From assembly GCF_947500325.1 (NCBI RefSeq), contig NZ_CANMRQ010000013.1:1-64000 (forward strand): a DNA stretch of 64,000 nucleotides. Direction: 5' to 3'. How positions within the stretch are numbered: the first letter of the stretch is position 1; the number at the start of each line of letters is the position of its first letter. Made by a program: the position numbers and the translations under genes. Positions 16,439 through 26,060 of this stretch are shown in pieces. Source of the DNA: an uncultured Lacinutrix sp. (GTDB taxonomy: Bacteria; Bacteroidota; Bacteroidia; Flavobacteriales; Flavobacteriaceae). The notes under the pieces were generated by a model. That model saw nothing but the letters and a program-made list of their open reading frames with translations. It was not told where the DNA came from and did no database searches.

Positions 16439-16897
16439 ATGAAACGTGCTATTTTCCCAGGATCTTTTGATCCCATAACATTAGGCCATTACGATATTAT
16501 AGAACGCGGTGTAACACTTTTTGATGAAGTTATAGTCGCTATTGGTGTTAACGCTTCTAAAAAATATATGTTCTCTATAGAAGAACGTATGGATTTTATA
16601 AAAGCGGCCTTTAAACATGAACCTAAAATAAAAGTAGTAAGCTATAAAGGATTAACTGTTGATTTTTGTAAAAAGAATGATGTGGAATTTATTTTAAGAG
16701 GCTTAAGAAATCCGGCAGATTTTGAATTTGAAAAAGCCATAGCGCATACAAATCGTGACTTAGCTCCTATAGAAACAGTCTTTTTACTTACTGCAGCTAG
16801 CACTTCTTATATTGCATCTTCCATAGTAAGAGATGTTATTAGAAATAATGGTGATTATACTAAACTTGTTCCAGATAGTGTACGTGTAAAACAGTAA
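16439..16897 (+). CDS. coaD: Phosphopantetheine adenylyltransferase
   Basis: A 152-residue enzyme that transfers AMP from ATP to 4'-phosphopantetheine, the penultimate step of coenzyme A synthesis. The N-terminus FPGSFDPITLGHYDII contains the (T/H)xGH nucleotidyltransferase motif, the phosphate-binding RGLRNPADFEFE is intact, and the late STSYIASSIVRD takes the place of the ISSTxxR motif. Length (150-165 usual) and start are typical. Cytoplasmic; probably in the ddl transcript. Confidence 0.95.
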   Translation: MKRAIFPGSFDPITLGHYDIIERGVTLFDEVIVAIGVNASKKYMFSIEERMDFIKAAFKHEPKIKVVSYKGLTVDFCKKNDVEFILRGLRNPADFEFEKAIAHTNRDLAPIETVFLLTAASTSYIASSIVRDVIRNNGDYTKLVPDSVRVKQ

Positions 16898-16958
16898 TAA
16901 CTTGTAACATTTACTATTTATTTCATACTAATTAGTAGAATGATTTATCTAAAGTTTC

Positions 16959-17405
16959 ATGTTTCACCAAATTACATATTTGTTATTTAAAGCTAATCTT
17001 ATTCAGCCTTCTGAAAAGGATATATTGTTTTGGATGGAAAATAATGAGCTAAATAAAATAGAATATGCATTAGAACATGGTAACTATAAAACAAGAAAAT
17101 TAGCTGCTGAAGCTATAGAAAAAATTGGAAAACCGTCTTCGATTCCTATACTGCTTAAAAGCATAAATGATAACGTTAAAAACGTTTCTATTGCGGCTTT
17201 AAATGCTTTAGAAAAAATAGGTTCTAATGATGAGCTTATAAACACTATAATAAAAAAGCGTTTCAATTGGGCTAAACATATTTGTGATAATAAAAAAAGA
17301 AATGAAGCTAATAAAGGAAAAAAAATAAAAATCTATAGATGGGAACGCACTAGCAAAAAATCTTTTGAGCGTGTAAAAGAACAATTAAAACGGTCTATGA
17401 GATAA
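16959..17405 (+). CDS. HEAT-repeat protein
   Basis: A 148-residue protein with two clear HEAT helices pairs: NYKTRKLAAEAIEKIGKPSSIPIL and DNVKNVSIAALNALEKIGSNDELI (in parts, about residues 48-100). The C-terminus is strongly basic (KKRNEANKGKKIKIYRWER). HEAT repeats serve as protein-binding scaffolds; partner unknown. It ends 68 nt before the convergent histidine kinase gene. Confidence 0.7.
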   Translation: MFHQITYLLFKANLIQPSEKDILFWMENNELNKIEYALEHGNYKTRKLAAEAIEKIGKPSSIPILLKSINDNVKNVSIAALNALEKIGSNDELINTIIKKRFNWAKHICDNKKRNEANKGKKIKIYRWERTSKKSFERVKEQLKRSMR

Positions 17406-17472
17406 CCTTTTTTATTTGAATAGTATTCTCGCCGTGCTAATAACAATTCAATAAAAGCAGGTGTTAAATAAT

Positions 17473-19614
17473 TTATTTTTTACTAACAATAGCATTACTA
17501 ATCGCTTTAACGAAATCTTCTGTTATAAAAGGTTTTAAAATATAACCATCCATTTTTGAGTTCTTAATTTTGCTTTCCACTTCGTTCGTTGATGCTGCCG
17601 TAAGTGCAACTATTGCTATATCCTCATTAAACTCTCTAATAAGATTTGTAGTTTCATAACCATCTAGTTCTGGCATATGTAAATCCATTAAAACACAATC
17701 GAATGTTTCAGTTTTAAGAATTTCTATTGCTTTTTTTCCACTATCTACTGCTATAGATTCTATGTTTAAATGCTCTAAAACTTTAGTAGTTACCATTTGG
17801 TTAATTTTATTATCATCGACTATTAGTAATTTACAATTATTAATAGCTTTTAAATGATTTTCGTACTGAGTAATTGGCAATTTCATCTTTTCTGTTTTAT
17901 TAAATATAAGGCTAAAGAAAAAAGACGCGCCTTTTCCTTCCTCGCTTTCAATTTCTATTTTTCCTCCCATAGCATCTACTATACGTTTAACAATAGACAA
18001 ACCTAAACCTGTGCCCTTATATGAGTTTTTATTTTTAGCATATTCTTGATGGAAATCTTCAAAAACATGAGATTGTTTGTTTTTCGGGATTCCTAATCCA
18101 TCATCGGTAACTTTAAAATAGATTTTAACTTGCTCTTTATAATTTTCAAGTTGTTTTATTTCAATAGTAATATTCCCGTTATTAGTAAACTTGATTGCAT
18201 TAGAAATTAGATTAATTAAAACCTGTGATAATTTTAAAGAATCACCAACTATTATACTAGGTATAGTATTATCATAATTTAAGTGAATAGTATTATTACT
18301 ATCCCTCAAAGCATATTCTAAACTTTCAATAATATTTATTGTTAAATTTTTTAAATTGAAATCGATCATTTCAATTTTCATCTTTCCAGATTCTACTTTA
18401 TTAAGTTGAAGCACATTATTTATTAAAGACAATAAATGATTTCCAGAAAATTTAAGAGATTCTAAATATTCTTTATGCTGTACATTTATATTCTCTTTTA
18501 ATAATAAATTGGATAGTTCTATTACGGCATATAATGGTGTTCTTAACTCATGACTTATTTCTGAATAAAAATCACTTTTCGCTTTAGATAAATTCTCGGC
18601 CTTGTTTCTAGCTAGTTGAAGCTGTTTATTCTTTTTAAATATCCAATATGCATTTATAAGCAACATAAGGATAAATGCTATTAAAATAAAATTATACATT
18701 TTAGATTTAGTAATAATCATTTCCTGAATAGCCTTCTCGCTTTCTATGAGTTTTAGTTTATTTTTATTCTCTTTAACAGAAAACTCAATTTCCATCTCCT
18801 TTATTTGCTCAATTTTTGCAACTTTAGTTATAGAATCGTTTATTTTAATAAGTTTATAAAGTAACGCATTAGCTTTTTCATACTGTTTTTCTTCTTCATA
18901 AAGCTCTGCTCTACTCTTATAAATTGCTTGTAAAGCTTCTAAATAGCCATTATCCTCAGACTGCTCAATAGCTTTATCATAGTACATTTTAGATTTCGCT
19001 TTATTTTTTATTTTATAATAAGCGTAACCTAAAACTTCATAAGCATCTGCTTTTATTCGTTCCGACTTAATATTGTTTGCAACACTTGCTAATTGTAAAG
19101 ACTTCTCTATAAATATAATGCCTTGATTATAATCTTCTTTTTCAAAAACTAAATTATAACCTATATTAAATGTTGGATATACTGCAGCGTCATACTTTTT
19201 ATATTTTTCAGCAATTTCCATTGCTTTTTTAAAATATAAATTCGATTCTATGTAATTACCTTTGTACCTATATAACGCGCCAATATTATTGTGTATAACT
19301 ATAATTCTAGACGTATCCTTTATCTTCTCATATAGTTTTTTAGCATTAAAAAAATATTCTAAAGATTTATCTGATTCTCCTAAAGCATAATAAGAAACTC
19401 CTAAAACATTTAATGCTTTTGCTTTTAAAAAATCACTTTTGTGATTTTTTGCATACTCTAATACTTCACTACCTACTTTAATTGCCTCACTGTGTTTACT
19501 TTGTTGGCTTAAGTCGAAAGCATTTTTTATAATAATTGTTACAGAATCTAATTGAGCTTTTGTAAGCTCTTGAGCATTAACATAACTCTGTATAGAGAAT
19601 AAATAACAAAACAA
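17473..19614 (-). CDS. TPR-linked hybrid histidine kinase (copy 1)
   Basis: A 713-residue membrane sensor kinase. After an N-terminal secretion signal come TPR-like helices from about 20 to 275 (periplasmic), a membrane helix near 305-325 (NFILIAFILMLLINAYWIF), a HisKA domain with the phospho-accepting His355 in ISHELRTP, an ATPase domain ending in GTGLGLSIVKR, and a C-terminal receiver with Asp644 in LMDLHMPELDG and Lys in GYILKPF. No DNA-binding domain. No ATG exists for the signal peptide: the frame used begins at TTG 19614, while the open frame continues upstream (NIKSPVYETLLLL), which would make a better signal peptide but offers only non-standard starts. It is closely related to the next gene. 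Confidence 0.88.
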   Translation of the reverse strand: MFCYLFSIQSYVNAQELTKAQLDSVTIIIKNAFDLSQQSKHSEAIKVGSEVLEYAKNHKSDFLKAKALNVLGVSYYALGESDKSLEYFFNAKKLYEKIKDTSRIIVIHNNIGALYRYKGNYIESNLYFKKAMEIAEKYKKYDAAVYPTFNIGYNLVFEKEDYNQGIIFIEKSLQLASVANNIKSERIKADAYEVLGYAYYKIKNKAKSKMYYDKAIEQSEDNGYLEALQAIYKSRAELYEEEKQYEKANALLYKLIKINDSITKVAKIEQIKEMEIEFSVKENKNKLKLIESEKAIQEMIITKSKMYNFILIAFILMLLINAYWIFKKNKQLQLARNKAENLSKAKSDFYSEISHELRTPLYAVIELSNLLLKENINVQHKEYLESLKFSGNHLLSLINNVLQLNKVESGKMKIEMIDFNLKNLTINIIESLEYALRDSNNTIHLNYDNTIPSIIVGDSLKLSQVLINLISNAIKFTNNGNITIEIKQLENYKEQVKIYFKVTDDGLGIPKNKQSHVFEDFHQEYAKNKNSYKGTGLGLSIVKRIVDAMGGKIEIESEEGKGASFFFSLIFNKTEKMKLPITQYENHLKAINNCKLLIVDDNKINQMVTTKVLEHLNIESIAVDSGKKAIEILKTETFDCVLMDLHMPELDGYETTNLIREFNEDIAIVALTAASTNEVESKIKNSKMDGYILKPFITEDFVKAISNAIVSKK

Positions 19615-19771
19615 TAATAGAAGTGTTTCATATACAGGGCTTTTTATATTAACAATGTAGTAAAAAAATTACAATTTAATTCACAATTTATTTAAACAGT
19701 AGAACTATAAATTATCCTCATTTATCAAGTGCCATAAACGAACAAACCATAAGCCACTAATAAAGAAATAT

Positions 19772-21937
19772 TTATCTTGTTTTTCGCATTGATTTATTTA
19801 ATACATTAACAAAATTAGCAGTGATAAAAGGTTTTAAAACATAACCATTAATTTCATAATTGTATATTTTACTTTCTACTTCTTCTGTTGTTGCTGCAGT
19901 TAATGCAACGATGGCTATATCTTTATTAAATTCTCTTATTCTTTTTGTAGTTTCATAACCGTCTAATTCTGGCATATTTAAGTCCATTAAAATACAATCG
20001 AACTGCTCAACTTTCACTAATTCTATCGCCTTGATTCCTGAGTCGACAACCATAGAATTTATTTTTAGTTGATCTAACACTCGCTTAGTTACTAGTTGAT
20101 TTATTTTATTATCATCTACAATTAAAATTTTGCTACCAACTATTTCTTTTAACTGATTAGAATACAACTCAACTGGCATACTATCTTTCTTACTTTTTTG
20201 AAAAGTTAATTCAAAGTAAAAAGTACTCCCTTTTCCTTCTTCACTATTAATTTTAACTTCACTACCCATTGCAGTGACTACCCTTTTAACAATAGACAAC
20301 CCTAAACCTGTACCTTTATATGACTTTTCTATTTTTGCTTGTTCTTGATAAAAGTTTTCAAAAACTTGATCTTGCTTCTCTTTTGCAATACCTAAACCTG
20401 TATCTGTAACTTCAAAATAAATTTTAACAGTCTTTTCTAATTCTTCAACTGTTTTTGTTTTCACTGTTATGCGACCATTATTAGTAAACTTAATGGCATT
20501 AGAAATTAAATTTATAAAAACCTGAGACAGTTTTAAGGAATCTCCAACAATTACTTTTGGAATAGAATTATCATACTCTAAGTGTATTATATTATTACTA
20601 TCTCTTAAAGCAAATTCAAGACTATCTATTATATTTGAAATAATATGTCTTAAATTAAAATCTAGTAATTCAACCTTCATAGTTCCAGATTCAACTTTGT
20701 TTAATTGTAACACATTATTAATTAAAGACAATAAATGATTCCCGGAAAACTGAAGTGACTCAAGGTATTCTTTATGTTTTATATTAACATCCTCTTTAAG
20801 CAACAAATTAGACAACTCAATAACGGCATATAATGGAGTTCTAAGTTCATGACTAATTTCTGAATAGAAATCACTTTTTACTCTTGATAAATCTTCTGCT
20901 TTTTCTTTTTCTTTTTTTAATTCTCTATTCTTTTTAAATCCCCAAAATGCAAGAAAAAATAATACACTAGTAAAAACTATTAAAATGGTATTGTAAATTC
21001 TAGACCTTGCAATATGTATATCTTGAGTATTTTTTTCTTTTTCTATAAGTTCTAATTTAATCTTATTCTCTCTTAAGAAGTTATCTGCTTCAATCTGTTT
21101 TGCCATTTCAAATTGTTTTATTGAAAAAACAGAATCTATAGCAATTGTATATTTATCTAAAGCATAAAAGGCTTCTTTAAATTTTTTCTTCTCTTCATTA
21201 ATAGTTGCTTGGGTAGAATGTGCATTAGCAATAATTTCTATATAGTTGTATTTCTTAGCAAAATCTAATGTCTTATTATAGTACTCTAATGACTCTATAT
21301 TATTTCCTAGTTTATGATGGACATAACTTAAAACTTCAAAAATCTCACCTCTGATACTTTTTTTTTGATAATGCTCTTCAGCTAGAGCTTCTGCTCTACT
21401 TAAATATTTTAGACTCTCTTTATAGTCTTTAGGCTTAACCTCTTTACCCTCAATTAAATTAACACCAATATTATATAAAGGATACACTAAAGCTGTTTTA
21501 GAATTACTCTTTTCTGCTATATCTAAAGATTTTTTAAAGTATGTATTTGATTTATTTAAATCTTTATATACTCTATAATTAACACCAATATTATTGTATG
21601 CTATAATTATTTTAGAAGTATCTTTTAATTTAACAAATAAATCTTTAGACTTGAACAAGTAATTAAAACTAAGTGAATCTTTTTCAATGTAGTAGTATGC
21701 ATTTCCTAATACATTATAAGCCTTAGCTTTAAGATAGTCATCACCAGTACTTTTAGCATGATTTAATACTTGAGTACTAAGTTCTATAGCTTCACCATAT
21801 TTATTTCTTTGGAATAGTTCAAAAGCTCTATCAACTTCTTTATACATTACATCTGAAGGTAAGTTAGGTTGCTGTTGAGCAAATACCGGAATCGCCATAC
21901 TCATAATTGCAACCAAACAAAAGCACACATACTTCAT
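19772..21937 (-). CDS. TPR-linked hybrid histidine kinase (copy 2)
   Basis: A 721-residue paralogue of the neighbouring kinase with the same order: signal peptide ending in VFAQ, periplasmic TPR-like helices, membrane helix (IYNTILIVFTSVLFFLAFWGF), HisKA with His363 in ISHELRTP, ATPase with GTGLGLSIVKR, receiver with Asp652 in LMDLNMPELDG and the conserved Lys in GYVLKPF. The two copies are nearly identical around the HisKA helix (RTPLYAVIELSNLLLKE). The longest frame begins at GTG 21943; ATG 21937 (MKYVCF) is preferred because the signal peptide follows directly. 157 nt separate it from copy 1. Tandem duplication is the simplest origin. Confidence 0.9.
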   Translation of the reverse strand: MKYVCFCLVAIMSMAIPVFAQQQPNLPSDVMYKEVDRAFELFQRNKYGEAIELSTQVLNHAKSTGDDYLKAKAYNVLGNAYYYIEKDSLSFNYLFKSKDLFVKLKDTSKIIIAYNNIGVNYRVYKDLNKSNTYFKKSLDIAEKSNSKTALVYPLYNIGVNLIEGKEVKPKDYKESLKYLSRAEALAEEHYQKKSIRGEIFEVLSYVHHKLGNNIESLEYYNKTLDFAKKYNYIEIIANAHSTQATINEEKKKFKEAFYALDKYTIAIDSVFSIKQFEMAKQIEADNFLRENKIKLELIEKEKNTQDIHIARSRIYNTILIVFTSVLFFLAFWGFKKNRELKKEKEKAEDLSRVKSDFYSEISHELRTPLYAVIELSNLLLKEDVNIKHKEYLESLQFSGNHLLSLINNVLQLNKVESGTMKVELLDFNLRHIISNIIDSLEFALRDSNNIIHLEYDNSIPKVIVGDSLKLSQVFINLISNAIKFTNNGRITVKTKTVEELEKTVKIYFEVTDTGLGIAKEKQDQVFENFYQEQAKIEKSYKGTGLGLSIVKRVVTAMGSEVKINSEEGKGSTFYFELTFQKSKKDSMPVELYSNQLKEIVGSKILIVDDNKINQLVTKRVLDQLKINSMVVDSGIKAIELVKVEQFDCILMDLNMPELDGYETTKRIREFNKDIAIVALTAATTEEVESKIYNYEINGYVLKPFITANFVNVLNKSMRKTR

Positions 21938-22022
21938 AGGCACATTTTATATTATGTAAGTTAATAAAAACTACTTACAAATACTTTAATCAACTTCAAG
22001 CGATTTGATTTGAATCTAAATC

Positions 22023-23645
22023 CTATAAATTATATTCCGATAATGGTTTGGTGAACTTCTCAGGGTCTGCCGCTAAGTGATAACGAGGATCATCAATGTC
22101 TTCAACAATAACTTCTCTAAATTTGGGGCTAGCCTTATATAATAACTCTTTACAGTCTTCGCTTAAATGCTTTAATTTAATAGACTTATTTTCTGCTTCA
22201 TATTTTTCGACTAAATTAAAAATAGCCTCTAAAGCAGAATGATCACTTACACGCGACTCTACAAAATCAATTTCAACATGATCAGGATCATTTTTAACAT
22301 CAAATTTTTCATTGAATGCTATAATACTACCAAAAAATAATGGTCCCCATATTTCATATATTTTAGTACCATCTGCTTTCATTCTCTTGCGTGCACGAAT
22401 GCGTTTTGCATTTTCCCAAGAAAAAACTAATGCACTAATAATAACACCTGCAATTACTGCTATTGCTAAATCAAATACCACAGTTAGAGCAGAAACAGCA
22501 ATTAAAACAATAACATCACTTTTAGGAATTTTGTTAAGTATTCTAAAACTACTCCATGCAAAAGTCCCAATAACTACCATAAACATCACACCTACTAATG
22601 CTGCGATTGGTACTTGCTCAATTAACCCCGAAGCAAATAAAATAAACGCCAATAAAGCTAATGCAGCTACAATACCAGATAATCTACCACGACCGCCTCC
22701 TTTTATATTAATTAAAGATTGCCCAATCATTGCACAACCTCCCATTCCACCAAATAAGCCTGTGATTATATTTGCGCCTCCTTGCGCTAAACATTCTCTG
22801 TTAGAATTCCCTCTAGTTTCTGTAATTTCATCTACTAAATTTAATGTCATTAAAGACTCAATTAAACCAATAGCTGCTAATATTAATGCATAAGGAAAAA
22901 TAAATTTTAACGTTTCTAAATTAAAAGGTACTTTATTAAATATATCTGTTTGAAACTCTGGCAAACCACCGCTTAAACCTGTTCCTCCTCCATCTCTAAT
23001 AAAACTTCCTACTGTTGCTACATCTAGATTTCCAAATATTACTATTGCAGATACTACTAAGATAGCAATTAGCGCTTCTGGTAATTTTTTAGTTAGTTTA
23101 GGTAAACCAAACATAATTCCCATTGTTAAAGCAACTAATCCTACCATAATCCAAAGTGGCTGACCTTGCATCCATACTTTTTCATCTCCAATAGTTTCTT
23201 TAAACATACCTAATTGCGATAAGAAAATAACAATTGCTAGGCCGTTTACAAACCCCATCATAACAGGATGTGGTATCAATCTTACAAACTTACCGAGTTT
23301 AAAAACTCCAGCAAGCATTTGTATAATACCCATTAAAATAACAGTTACAAATAAGTAATATAAGCCTAGATTTTCTCCAGCTGCTCCCATATCATTTCCT
23401 TCAGCGACTAAAGACACCATTACTACTGCTAGTGCTCCAGTTGCACCACTAATCATGCCTGGTCTTCCGCCAAAAATAGAAGTAATTAAACCAATCATAA
23501 ATGCGGCATACAAACCTACTAATGGATCTACTCCTGCCACAAAAGCAAAAGCTACAGCTTCTGGCACTAAGGCTAAAGCTACAGTAAGTCCGCTTAAAAT
23601 ATCATTTTTGGCATTAGCCGTTTGTTTTCTAAAAAATGCTGTCAT
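22023..23645 (-). CDS. SulP-family anion transporter with STAS domain
   Basis: A 540-residue inner-membrane protein of the SulP/SLC26 family. The opening NDILSGLTVALALVPEAVAFAFVAGVDPLVGLYAA (in parts) is the family signature, followed by about ten to twelve membrane segments and GGMGGCAMIGQSLINIKGGGRGRLSG, a conserved loop. A STAS-like domain occupies the C-terminal 130 residues (KIYEIWGPLFFGSIIAF...EIDFVESRVSDHSALEAI). Substrates in the family include sulfate, bicarbonate and chloride; the exact one is not readable. A TActTTTG -7 box lies at 23665-23672. Confidence 0.92.
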   Translation of the reverse strand: MTAFFRKQTANAKNDILSGLTVALALVPEAVAFAFVAGVDPLVGLYAAFMIGLITSIFGGRPGMISGATGALAVVMVSLVAEGNDMGAAGENLGLYYLFVTVILMGIIQMLAGVFKLGKFVRLIPHPVMMGFVNGLAIVIFLSQLGMFKETIGDEKVWMQGQPLWIMVGLVALTMGIMFGLPKLTKKLPEALIAILVVSAIVIFGNLDVATVGSFIRDGGGTGLSGGLPEFQTDIFNKVPFNLETLKFIFPYALILAAIGLIESLMTLNLVDEITETRGNSNRECLAQGGANIITGLFGGMGGCAMIGQSLINIKGGGRGRLSGIVAALALLAFILFASGLIEQVPIAALVGVMFMVVIGTFAWSSFRILNKIPKSDVIVLIAVSALTVVFDLAIAVIAGVIISALVFSWENAKRIRARKRMKADGTKIYEIWGPLFFGSIIAFNEKFDVKNDPDHVEIDFVESRVSDHSALEAIFNLVEKYEAENKSIKLKHLSEDCKELLYKASPKFREVIVEDIDDPRYHLAADPEKFTKPLSEYNL

Positions 23646-23664
23646 TATCTCTTTTTTGAAGCTG

Positions 23665-23672
23665 CAAAAGTA
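23665..23672 (-). promoter_or_regulatory. -7 box of the SulP transporter gene
   Basis: Minus-strand TActTTTG matches the Bacteroidota -7 consensus and ends 19 nt before the ATG at 23645, giving a short leader. Confidence 0.55.
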
Positions 23673-23739
23673 CGCTTAATTAAGAGATACACAAATGCTT
23701 ATTGTAATATTTGTATTGTAATGGTTTATAATCAAAGTA

Positions 23740-24105
23740 TTACCTATTGCTACTAACAATCCAACTCAAAGCGTCTTCTCTATAATCAAACAATTTTATA
23801 TTAAGAGGTTTATTTATATTAATTATTGTTTCTATTGCCATTTTACGTGCCTCTGTATATGCTACAACAGCTATACAATTCATTTCTTTTAAACTAGCAA
23901 CAATTTTTTGCGCTTCGAAAGTATAGGAGTAAGAATGCTTTTTATTAAGTAAGATTGAAAAAGGTTTTTCTAAATTAGAAAGTAAAAAATCGTGATAAAT
24001 AGCTACATTTTGTTTATCAAATTCTACTCCTTCAGAAATAATAACTTCAGCTATATTTTCTTTAAGAATATTAATTATACCAAAAGGTAAATTAAAAGTT
24101 TTCAT
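23740..24105 (-). CDS. Small SpoIIAA/STAS-like protein
   Basis: A 121-residue protein with alternating strands and helices resembling the small SpoIIAA-like (STAS-related) proteins: IAEVIISEGVEFD, KPFSILLNKKHSYSYT, CIAVVAYTEARKMAIETI, then ALSWIVSSNR. No catalytic motif. The family position beside a SulP transporter is suggestive but it may be coincidence. The longest frame starts at 24132 (MLTYLNQPL); the internal ATG 24105 (MKTFNLPFG) is preferred because the fold begins there. Function unknown. Confidence 0.6.
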   Translation of the reverse strand: MKTFNLPFGIINILKENIAEVIISEGVEFDKQNVAIYHDFLLSNLEKPFSILLNKKHSYSYTFEAQKIVASLKEMNCIAVVAYTEARKMAIETIININKPLNIKLFDYREDALSWIVSSNR

Positions 24106-24238
24106 AAGTGGTTGGTTTAGATAAGTAAGCAATCAAATATAATAAAATAAGAATTGTCTAATTATTCACTTGGTATTTATGAGTTTTTTTTGATTAAGTT
24201 TGAGTAAAATATTATTCAACTTTGTAAAGTTTATTATA

Positions 24239-25987
24239 ATGAAGCGTTATTTACTATCATCTATTTTAATTGTTTTTTTTATTGCTTGTTCTTCTAAAAA
24301 AGAAAAACCTAACGTAGACTTTACAACTGTATTTGAAAAATCTGAAGGCACGAAAACCGCTACCTATCAAGAAACCATTAGCTTTTATAAAAACTTATCT
24401 AAAACCTATGCATCAATTTCATTTGACTCTATAGGTATTACTGATTCTGGAAAACCGCTACACGTTATAACATATAATAGCGATAATGACTTTAACTTTT
24501 CTCAGATAAGAAAAACAAAACGCATTATACTTATTAATAATGGTATCCATCCAGGTGAAAGTGATGGTATTGATGCCACAATGATGTTATATAGAGACAT
24601 TGTTGAAGGGAAAATTAAAACGCCAGATAGTACTGTTATTGTAACTATTCCTATTTATAATGTTGGAGGAAGCTTAAATCGCAATTCAACGTCAAGAACC
24701 AATCAAAACGGACCAGAATCTTATGGTTTTAGAGGCAATGCTCGTAATTTCGATTTAAATAGAGATTTTATTAAATGTGACACTGAAAATGCTAAAACTT
24801 TCACTAAACTATTTCATTTAATACAACCTGATGTTTTTATAGACAACCATGTAAGTAATGGTGCAGATTACCAGTATACACTTACACATTTATTTACCCA
24901 ACATAATAAACTAGGAGGAGTTTTAGGCAATTATCTAAATAATGAAATGATGCCAGAACTGGAACAAAAACTAAAAGAAAAAGATTGGGATATTACTCCT
25001 TATGTTAACGTATACAATAAGGTTCCCGATAATGGTTTTTCTCAATTTATGGATTACCCACGTTATTCAACAGGATATGCGACTTTGTTTAATACTCTAG
25101 GAATGATGGTAGAAACACATATGTTAAAACCATATAAACAACGAGTTGAAGGTACTTATGAATTAATGAAAAGCATGATAGAAATTACGGAATCTAACGG
25201 TAATAAAATTTCGAAACTTAGAATTAAAAATAAGAAAAGCTTTATAAATAGTAAAGATTATGTTCTAGATTGGCAAGTTGATTCCGAAAAATCTTCCACA
25301 TTAAAATTTAAAGGTTATGAAGGCGAAACTATTGTAAGTAAAATTACTGGAAAAGACCGCTTAAAATATAATCGAAGTAAACCTTTTACAAAAGATGTTA
25401 TTTATCAAAATTACTTTAAATCTTCAAAAACGGTTTCTATTCCAAAGGCATATATAATTCCAAAAGGCTGGCATAATGTTATAAAATTATTACAATTGAA
25501 TAATGTAACGTTAAGAGAATTAAAAAAAGATTCAACGATTACTATTGAGCTGTATAGAATTAAGAAGTATGACACAAGAAAAACGCCATACGAAGGTCAT
25601 TATTTACATTACAATACTTCTGTAGAGTCTAACAAAACAAGTCTTAATTTTAGCAAAGGAGACTATATCGTTTCAACAAATCAAAATGCAGTACGTTATT
25701 TACTTGAAACATTAGAACCTCAAGCTCCAGACTCTTTTTTTAATTGGAATTTCTTTGATACTATATTACAACAAAAAGAAGGCTTTTCGGCATATGTATG
25801 GGAAGATAAAGCCAAAGAATTACTTCACAACAATGAAGAATTAAAAATAGAATTCGAAACTAAAAAAAATAAAGACGAAAAATTTGCAAAAAACTGGTAT
25901 GCCCAATTAGACTGGTTACATAAGCATAGTGAAAACTATGAAAAAGCACATATGCAATATCCTATTTATAGAATTCTAAAAGATTAA
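24239..25987 (+). CDS. M14-like zinc carboxypeptidase lipoprotein
   Basis: A 582-residue exported lipoprotein: MKRYLLSSILIVFFIA then Cys17. The catalytic domain resembles M14 metallopeptidases: INNGIHPGESDGIDATMML carries the HPGExxG zinc-binding His and Glu, and NVGGSLNRN...RGNARNFDLNRDFIK the substrate-binding Arg/Asn motif; DVFIDNHVSNG contains the third zinc ligand His. A Glu in MMVETHMLK would be the general base. The C-terminal half (from about 330) is beta-rich and of unknown role. The longest frame begins at 24200; ATG 24239 was chosen since the lipoprotein signal follows directly. Ends at a strong bidirectional terminator. Confidence 0.85.
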   Translation: MKRYLLSSILIVFFIACSSKKEKPNVDFTTVFEKSEGTKTATYQETISFYKNLSKTYASISFDSIGITDSGKPLHVITYNSDNDFNFSQIRKTKRIILINNGIHPGESDGIDATMMLYRDIVEGKIKTPDSTVIVTIPIYNVGGSLNRNSTSRTNQNGPESYGFRGNARNFDLNRDFIKCDTENAKTFTKLFHLIQPDVFIDNHVSNGADYQYTLTHLFTQHNKLGGVLGNYLNNEMMPELEQKLKEKDWDITPYVNVYNKVPDNGFSQFMDYPRYSTGYATLFNTLGMMVETHMLKPYKQRVEGTYELMKSMIEITESNGNKISKLRIKNKKSFINSKDYVLDWQVDSEKSSTLKFKGYEGETIVSKITGKDRLKYNRSKPFTKDVIYQNYFKSSKTVSIPKAYIIPKGWHNVIKLLQLNNVTLRELKKDSTITIELYRIKKYDTRKTPYEGHYLHYNTSVESNKTSLNFSKGDYIVSTNQNAVRYLLETLEPQAPDSFFNWNFFDTILQQKEGFSAYVWEDKAKELLHNNEELKIEFETKKNKDEKFAKNWYAQLDWLHKHSENYEKAHMQYPIYRILKD

Positions 25988-25996
25988 AGTTAAAAA

Positions 25997-26048
25997 TAGT
26001 TGAAATAAAAAAGCTGTTGCAATTGCAACAGCTTTTTTATTTCAACTA
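25997..26048. terminator. Bidirectional rho-independent terminator (perfect 52-bp palindrome)
   Basis: The sequence is a perfect inverted repeat centred between 26022 and 26023 (core GCTGTTGCAATTGCAACAGC) with A runs on the left and T runs on the right. It lies between two convergent genes and so can stop transcription from both sides. Confidence 0.9.
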
Positions 26049-26060
26049 TAAGAATAATTC

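Noticed and set aside
17406-17472. Possible terminator between the HEAT and kinase genes
   Set aside because: Only a loose match TTTTATTTGAAT / ATTCAATAAAA with a mismatch and a long loop; not convincing.
22312-22893. A long frame opposite the SulP gene
   Set aside because: It is the complementary-strand shadow of a clearly conserved transporter and has a low-complexity Pro/Ile/Thr composition.
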